Part shown: piece by piece, positions 5,909 through 8,361 of the stretch
Layout of the letters: every line of letters starts with the position of its first letter
How positions within the stretch are numbered: position 1 is the stretch's first letter
NCBI GenBank assembly: GCA_021161495.1
Contig: JAGHAO010000116.1
Location: forward strand, 1-8,361
From: Caldisericaceae bacterium
GTDB taxonomy: Bacteria; Caldisericota; Caldisericia; Caldisericales; Caldisericaceae
Reading direction: 5' to 3'
Length of the DNA stretch: 8,361 nt
Program-made: the position numbers and the translations under genes
Notes under the pieces: model-generated
Database searches by the model: none
What the model saw: the letters and a program-made list of their open reading frames with translations, nothing else
What the model was told of the DNA's origin: nothing

Positions 5909-6887
5909 TGATATAAAGGGGCAGAAATTTGCCGTAAGTTATCTTAAAAAGATTATTCTTAAAAAACGTATCCCTCCGACACTTATGTTTGTCGGTAAAA
6001 GCGGAACGGGAAGGTTTAAGACAGCGCTTACATTTGCAAAAGCATTGAATTGTAAAAATGCGCAAGCGGACAGTTGCGACCGTTGCAAAAGTTGCATTGC
6101 CGTGGAAAACAGCGTGCATCCGAATGTTAAGGTCATAGGAAGGAATTCTTCCGTGGGGATTGGTGATGTGCGGAGCATTGTTAACGATAATCTCGTGCCG
6201 ATAAACGAAGGATACAGGGTGAATATTATAGACAATGCGGACAAAAGTACCATTCAGGCATTTAACAGTATGCTTAAATATCTTGAAGAACCGCCGGAAA
6301 ATACCGTAAATGTTCTTATAGTCCGGGATCCGTTTAATATTCCCGAAACCATACGTTCTCGCTCTGTTATGGTGAAATTTCAGCCCTTGTCTGATAAAGA
6401 TATAGAGAGTTATTTGATTTCGAAAGGTTTCGATAGCGACAAAGCGGTATTGGTATCGCATTTGCTTAACGGTAGCCTTGAAGGATGGGAAAAATTCTCG
6501 GATGAAAGTTTTATAAAAAAGAGAAAATCATTTATCGAAGAAATGTTGTTATTCTTTCAAGGGCGGAGTGATATTTCTTCGTTACTTGAAAAATGGAATG
6601 CACTTTTTCCCGATCTTTCATCAAAAGAGAAGGCGGAAAAATTTTTTGATTATGTCTCCGTGTTAATTCGGGATATTCTGTATGTTTCCGCACTCGGAGA
6701 AAAAGACAATATTACCAACTTTGATTTTTTAGGATACATTGCGGCAAAGTTTTCGGTGACAAACAAAAGTTCTCTCGAAAGAATTTATGATATAATAAAA
6801 GAACAGAAAGAAGCGCTTTTAACAAATACTAATCCGCAGTATGCAGTAGTGGACGGAATTTTGAGAATGAAAGAGGTGATAGTGTGA
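5898..6887 (+). CDS. holB: DNA polymerase III subunit delta' (clamp loader)
   Basis: The 329-residue protein is an AAA+ clamp-loader subunit that helps load the beta sliding clamp on primed DNA. The N-terminus (MSFNDIKGQKFAVSYL) is typical. The P-loop region G33KSGTGRFKT has Arg where the Walker A Lys is expected, consistent with a non-ATP-binding delta' but close to DnaX in sequence. A zinc module follows with Cys52, Cys60, Cys63 and Cys66. The Walker B region reads NIIDNAD (about 109-115) and the family hallmark LKYLEEPPENT follows (126-136). The SRC motif appears as S154-R155-S156, retaining the Arg finger but with Ser for Cys. Length is normal (about 300-340). The zinc module and LEEPP motif would also fit DnaX, but the short length and degenerate P-loop favour HolB. 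ATG 5898 overlaps the previous gene by 11 bp, and the next gene overlaps its TGA by 4 bp. Confidence 0.93.
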   Translation: MSFNDIKGQKFAVSYLKKIILKKRIPPTLMFVGKSGTGRFKTALTFAKALNCKNAQADSCDRCKSCIAVENSVHPNVKVIGRNSSVGIGDVRSIVNDNLVPINEGYRVNIIDNADKSTIQAFNSMLKYLEEPPENTVNVLIVRDPFNIPETIRSRSVMVKFQPLSDKDIESYLISKGFDSDKAVLVSHLLNGSLEGWEKFSDESFIKKRKSFIEEMLLFFQGRSDISSLLEKWNALFPDLSSKEKAEKFFDYVSVLIRDILYVSALGEKDNITNFDFLGYIAAKFSVTNKSSLERIYDIIKEQKEALLTNTNPQYAVVDGILRMKEVIV

Positions 6888-7618
6888 ATATAACCGAAGA
6901 AAAAGTGAAGCTTGTAGGTATTGCTTTTAGGAAGAACGTAAAGACGTATTACTTACCCAAGCCGCATTTTCCCGTGAAACTTTTCGATAGAGTCGTGGTG
7001 GAGGTTAACGGAAGCTTGCAATTTGCCACCATACGAAGGCCTTCGATCAATATGGATGTTAAGAGGTGGGATATTATCCGCGCCCGTGATAACGTGATCG
7101 GGAGGGTTTTACGTGTCGCAAACGAGAAAGACCTTTCTTATCTTTCAAAAATTGAAGAAAAAGAAAACAGTGCCTTTGAGGTATGCAGAAAAAAAATAAA
7201 AGAGCACGGCCTTCCTATGCATCTTGTCGCATCCGAATGGAGTGAAAAAGAGAAAAAGTATATTTTTTATTTTACCGCCGATTCAAGGGTGGATTTTCGC
7301 GAACTCGTGAAGGATTTGGTAAAGACACTGAATAGCAAAATCCAGCTCTGGCAGGTCGGCGCGCGCGATGCGATGAGGTTCTTCGGAGGATACGGGCCAT
7401 GTGGGTATCCGCTGTGCTGCACAAATAGTTTAAGGCATCTGGAAAGCGTGGAACTATCCTTTGCGAGGATGCAAAATTTACCGATGAACACTGCAAAGAT
7501 AACGGGGGCATGCGGAAAACTTGTTTGTTGCTTAAGGTACGAGCTCAACTTAAACGATATAAATAAAGGCGAAAATAATGAAAAAGACATTAAGAGTGGG
7601 AATAATAGGCCAGTCTGA
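6884..7618 (+). CDS. ricT: RicT/YaaT-type PSP1 domain protein
   Basis: The 244-residue protein carries the PSP1 C-terminal domain. Its signature is two cysteine clusters, C173-G-Y-P-L-C178-C179 within FFGGYGPCGYPLCC and C210-G-K-L-V-C215-C216 within TGACGKLVCC, with MQNLPMN between them. In Bacillus subtilis, RicT (YaaT) works with RicA and RicF in a complex reported to carry iron-sulfur clusters and to influence RNase Y-dependent mRNA processing. That is family knowledge, and no RicA or RicF is visible here. The N-terminal half holds the usual beta-rich region (VGIAFRKNVKTYYLP, FDRVVVEVNG). GTG 6884 is the start, overlapping the holB stop by 4 bp, with AAGAGGTGAT at 6871-6880 as a strong, correctly spaced ribosome binding site. 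The holB-ricT order matches the neighbourhood in Firmicutes. The short polar C-terminal tail overlaps the next gene by 41 bp. Confidence 0.93.
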   Translation: MNITEEKVKLVGIAFRKNVKTYYLPKPHFPVKLFDRVVVEVNGSLQFATIRRPSINMDVKRWDIIRARDNVIGRVLRVANEKDLSYLSKIEEKENSAFEVCRKKIKEHGLPMHLVASEWSEKEKKYIFYFTADSRVDFRELVKDLVKTLNSKIQLWQVGARDAMRFFGGYGPCGYPLCCTNSLRHLESVELSFARMQNLPMNTAKITGACGKLVCCLRYELNLNDINKGENNEKDIKSGNNRPV

Positions 7619-8111
7619 GAGGCCGTGGGAACCCCTTCCCGAGAATATGGCGAAGATAGCATTTGAAACAGGATTTCTCATAGCGAAAAACGGTTGGCAT
7701 CTTTATACGGGCGGGCGCGACGGAGTGATGCGTGAATCAAGCAGAGGTGCTAAAAAAGCAGATGGGGTTACTATTGGTATCCTTCCTTCTTTGGATAAAA
7801 ACGAAGCAAATGAATATGTGGACATTCCGATAACTACCGGGCTCGGTATGAGTATGCGTTCCGAACTGATGATAAATACGGTCGACGTTATTGTTATGAT
7901 TGGCGGAAAAAACGGGACCCTGAAAGAATTGCTTACCGCATATCTTTTCGGAAAACCTATTGTCGTGATAAAGGGAAGCGGAGGATTTGCCGACACATTG
8001 GAGAAATTTCTATTTGAAGGAAAATATATAGATGATAGGAAAAACGTGGAAATAAAATTCGCGAACTCTCCGGAAGAAGCAGTTGAATTTATAAAGGAAG
8101 CATTGGGATAA
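7578..8111 (+). CDS. TIGR00725-type LOG-like Rossmann-fold protein
   Basis: The 177-residue protein has a Rossmann-like start (RVGIIGQSERPWEPLPENMA) and the two nucleotide- or phosphate-binding motifs of the LOG/lysine-decarboxylase-like superfamily in modified form: YTGGRDGVMRESSRGA (about 43-58) and IGGKNGTLKEL (about 108-118). TIGILPS, ANEYVDIPI and TGLGMSMRSE between them fit the TIGR00725 group. Canonical LOG enzymes release cytokinin nucleobases from their ribotides using GGGxxGLM and PGGxGTxxE motifs. Here the second motif reads IGGKNGTLKE, with the Glu kept. The substrate of TIGR00725 proteins is, to my knowledge, not settled, so I call only a possible nucleotide-binding or nucleotide-hydrolysing enzyme. 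ATG 7578, preceded by AAAGGCG, lies 41 bp inside the end of ricT, which implies coupled translation. It is the last gene of the operon. Confidence 0.9.
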   Translation: MKKTLRVGIIGQSERPWEPLPENMAKIAFETGFLIAKNGWHLYTGGRDGVMRESSRGAKKADGVTIGILPSLDKNEANEYVDIPITTGLGMSMRSELMINTVDVIVMIGGKNGTLKELLTAYLFGKPIVVIKGSGGFADTLEKFLFEGKYIDDRKNVEIKFANSPEEAVEFIKEALG

Positions 8112-8122
8112 TTCCCCTTTCC

Positions 8123-8152
8123 GTCGCCCTGAGATGTTTTTACTCAGGGTCT
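8123..8152 (+). repeat. CCCTGAG hairpin repeat, copy 1; possible operon terminator
   Basis: GTCGCCCTGAG begins this element. CCCTGAG (8127-8133) pairs perfectly with CTCAGGG (8143-8149) across a nine-base loop, followed by TCTTAAAT. It starts 12 bases after the last stop codon. The stem could weakly end transcription, but the U tract is poor, and its sequence belongs with the two related copies downstream. Confidence 0.55.
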
Positions 8153-8196
8153 TAAATCGAAGGAACACATTTCCCTCGAAACTCCTATTGAAATAC

Positions 8197-8223
8197 GTCA
8201 TTCCGAAACAAGTTCGGAATGAC
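8197..8223 (+). repeat. Perfect 11-bp palindromic repeat (GTCATTCCGAA type)
   Basis: GTCATTCCGAA (8197-8207) and TTCGGAATGAC (8213-8223) form a perfect 11-bp stem with loop ACAAG. Neither side has a U tract suitable for termination on the + strand, so a dispersed REP-like palindrome fits best. From memory, similar GTCATTCCGAA elements recur between genes in many bacterial genomes. I could not check this one. Confidence 0.65.
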
Positions 8224-8257
8224 AAATAAAAATACAATTACGGAATAACCCCTATTT

Positions 8258-8269
8258 TGTCACCCTGAG
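8258..8269 (+). repeat. CCCTGAG repeat, copy 2 (short)
   Basis: TGTCACCCTGAG is an exact 12-bp direct repeat of the sequence at 8287-8298. It lacks the matching CTCAGGG or AGGGT arm after it, and is followed by ATGCCCCCC, so it looks like a truncated copy. Confidence 0.5.
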
Positions 8270-8286
8270 ATGCCCCCCGATCATCC

Positions 8287-8318
8287 TGTCACCCTGAGCG
8301 TATTTAGTGAAGGGTCTC
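8287..8318 (+). repeat. CCCTGAG repeat, copy 3 (longest form)
   Basis: TGTCACCCTGAGCG (8287-8300) is followed by TATTTAGTGA and AGGGTCTC, so ACCCT (8291-8295) can pair with AGGGT (8311-8315). This matches, from memory, a widespread intergenic element of the form CACCCTGAGCG...GAAGGGTCTC. It shares 12 bp exactly with copy 2 and, with one base changed, 11 bp of copy 1. Confidence 0.55.
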
Positions 8319-8361
8319 GTTTTTAATTCTTTTGTCAAAGTACATTCCATAAGTATAAAAA

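Larger units (their letters stand above)
8112..8361. other. Gene-free, repeat-rich tail
   Basis: No reading frame in these 250 bases looks coding. The stretch holds short inverted and direct repeats of two types (listed separately), with A+T-rich spacers between them. No tRNA, insertion-sequence end or clear promoter is visible. Confidence 0.6.

Noticed and set aside
5889..6461. Minus-strand open frame of about 190 codons opposite holB
   Set aside because: It overlaps the conserved zinc module and LEEPP region of holB on the other strand and has no recognisable domain of its own.
7267..7662. Minus-strand open frame of about 131 codons opposite ricT and the LOG-like gene
   Set aside because: It covers the conserved cysteine clusters of ricT in antisense. 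Its Ser/Pro/Leu-rich product has no motif.
8258..8318. Possible CRISPR array from the 12-bp direct repeats
   Set aside because: The repeats are only 12 bp, there are two exact copies 29 bp apart, and no cas gene is present. A dispersed hairpin element explains them better.

Overview
The window is A+T-rich bacterial DNA with every supported gene on the + strand. It holds two functional blocks and a repeat-rich, gene-free tail. Good Shine-Dalgarno sites of the AAGGAG/GGAGGTGAT type precede some genes. Type IV prepilin signals, a DnaX-like clamp-loader gene and a RicT (PSP1) gene point to an ordinary heterotrophic or anaerobic, deep-branching or Firmicutes-like bacterium. No phylogenetic marker allows a firm assignment. 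A Caldisericota-like or other low-GC anaerobe lineage is only a guess.

Block 1 (about 1-4669) is a minor-pilin cluster. It holds the C-terminal part of a PilV/GspI-like pilin whose hydrophobic helix lies in another frame (2-70 and 70-429), a PilW/GspJ-like prepilin (434-1189), and a large PilX/GspK-like protein with a beta-solenoid-like, Asn/Gly-rich body (1250-3250). Two paralogous FimT/GspH-like prepilins follow (3258-3980 and 4106-4669). These correspond to the H, I, J and K classes of minor pseudopilins that build the tip of type IV pili and type II secretion pseudopili. No ATPase, platform protein, prepilin peptidase or major pilin is visible, so these must lie elsewhere.

Block 2 (4762-8111) begins with a convincing sigma-70-type promoter (TTGCAA, 16 bp, TATAAT). 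It drives a tightly packed, overlapping set of four genes: an unrecognised 360-residue protein, DNA polymerase III delta' (holB), a RicT/YaaT-type PSP1 protein with its double CC cysteine motifs, and a TIGR00725-type LOG-like Rossmann protein. The overlaps (11, 4 and 41 bp) suggest one transcript with translational coupling. The holB-ricT pairing is a known bacterial neighbourhood; the leading unknown gene is the main novelty.

The tail (8112-8361) has no gene. It contains three copies of a GTCACCCTGAG-type element and one perfect 11-bp palindrome (GTCATTCCGAA / TTCGGAATGAC), which look like dispersed intergenic repeats. I see no CRISPR array, insertion sequence, tRNA or rRNA. The candidates for something undescribed are the promoter-headed unknown gene, the tip-adhesin-like PilX protein, a terminator-shaped hairpin inside one prepilin leader, and the frame switch at the left edge.
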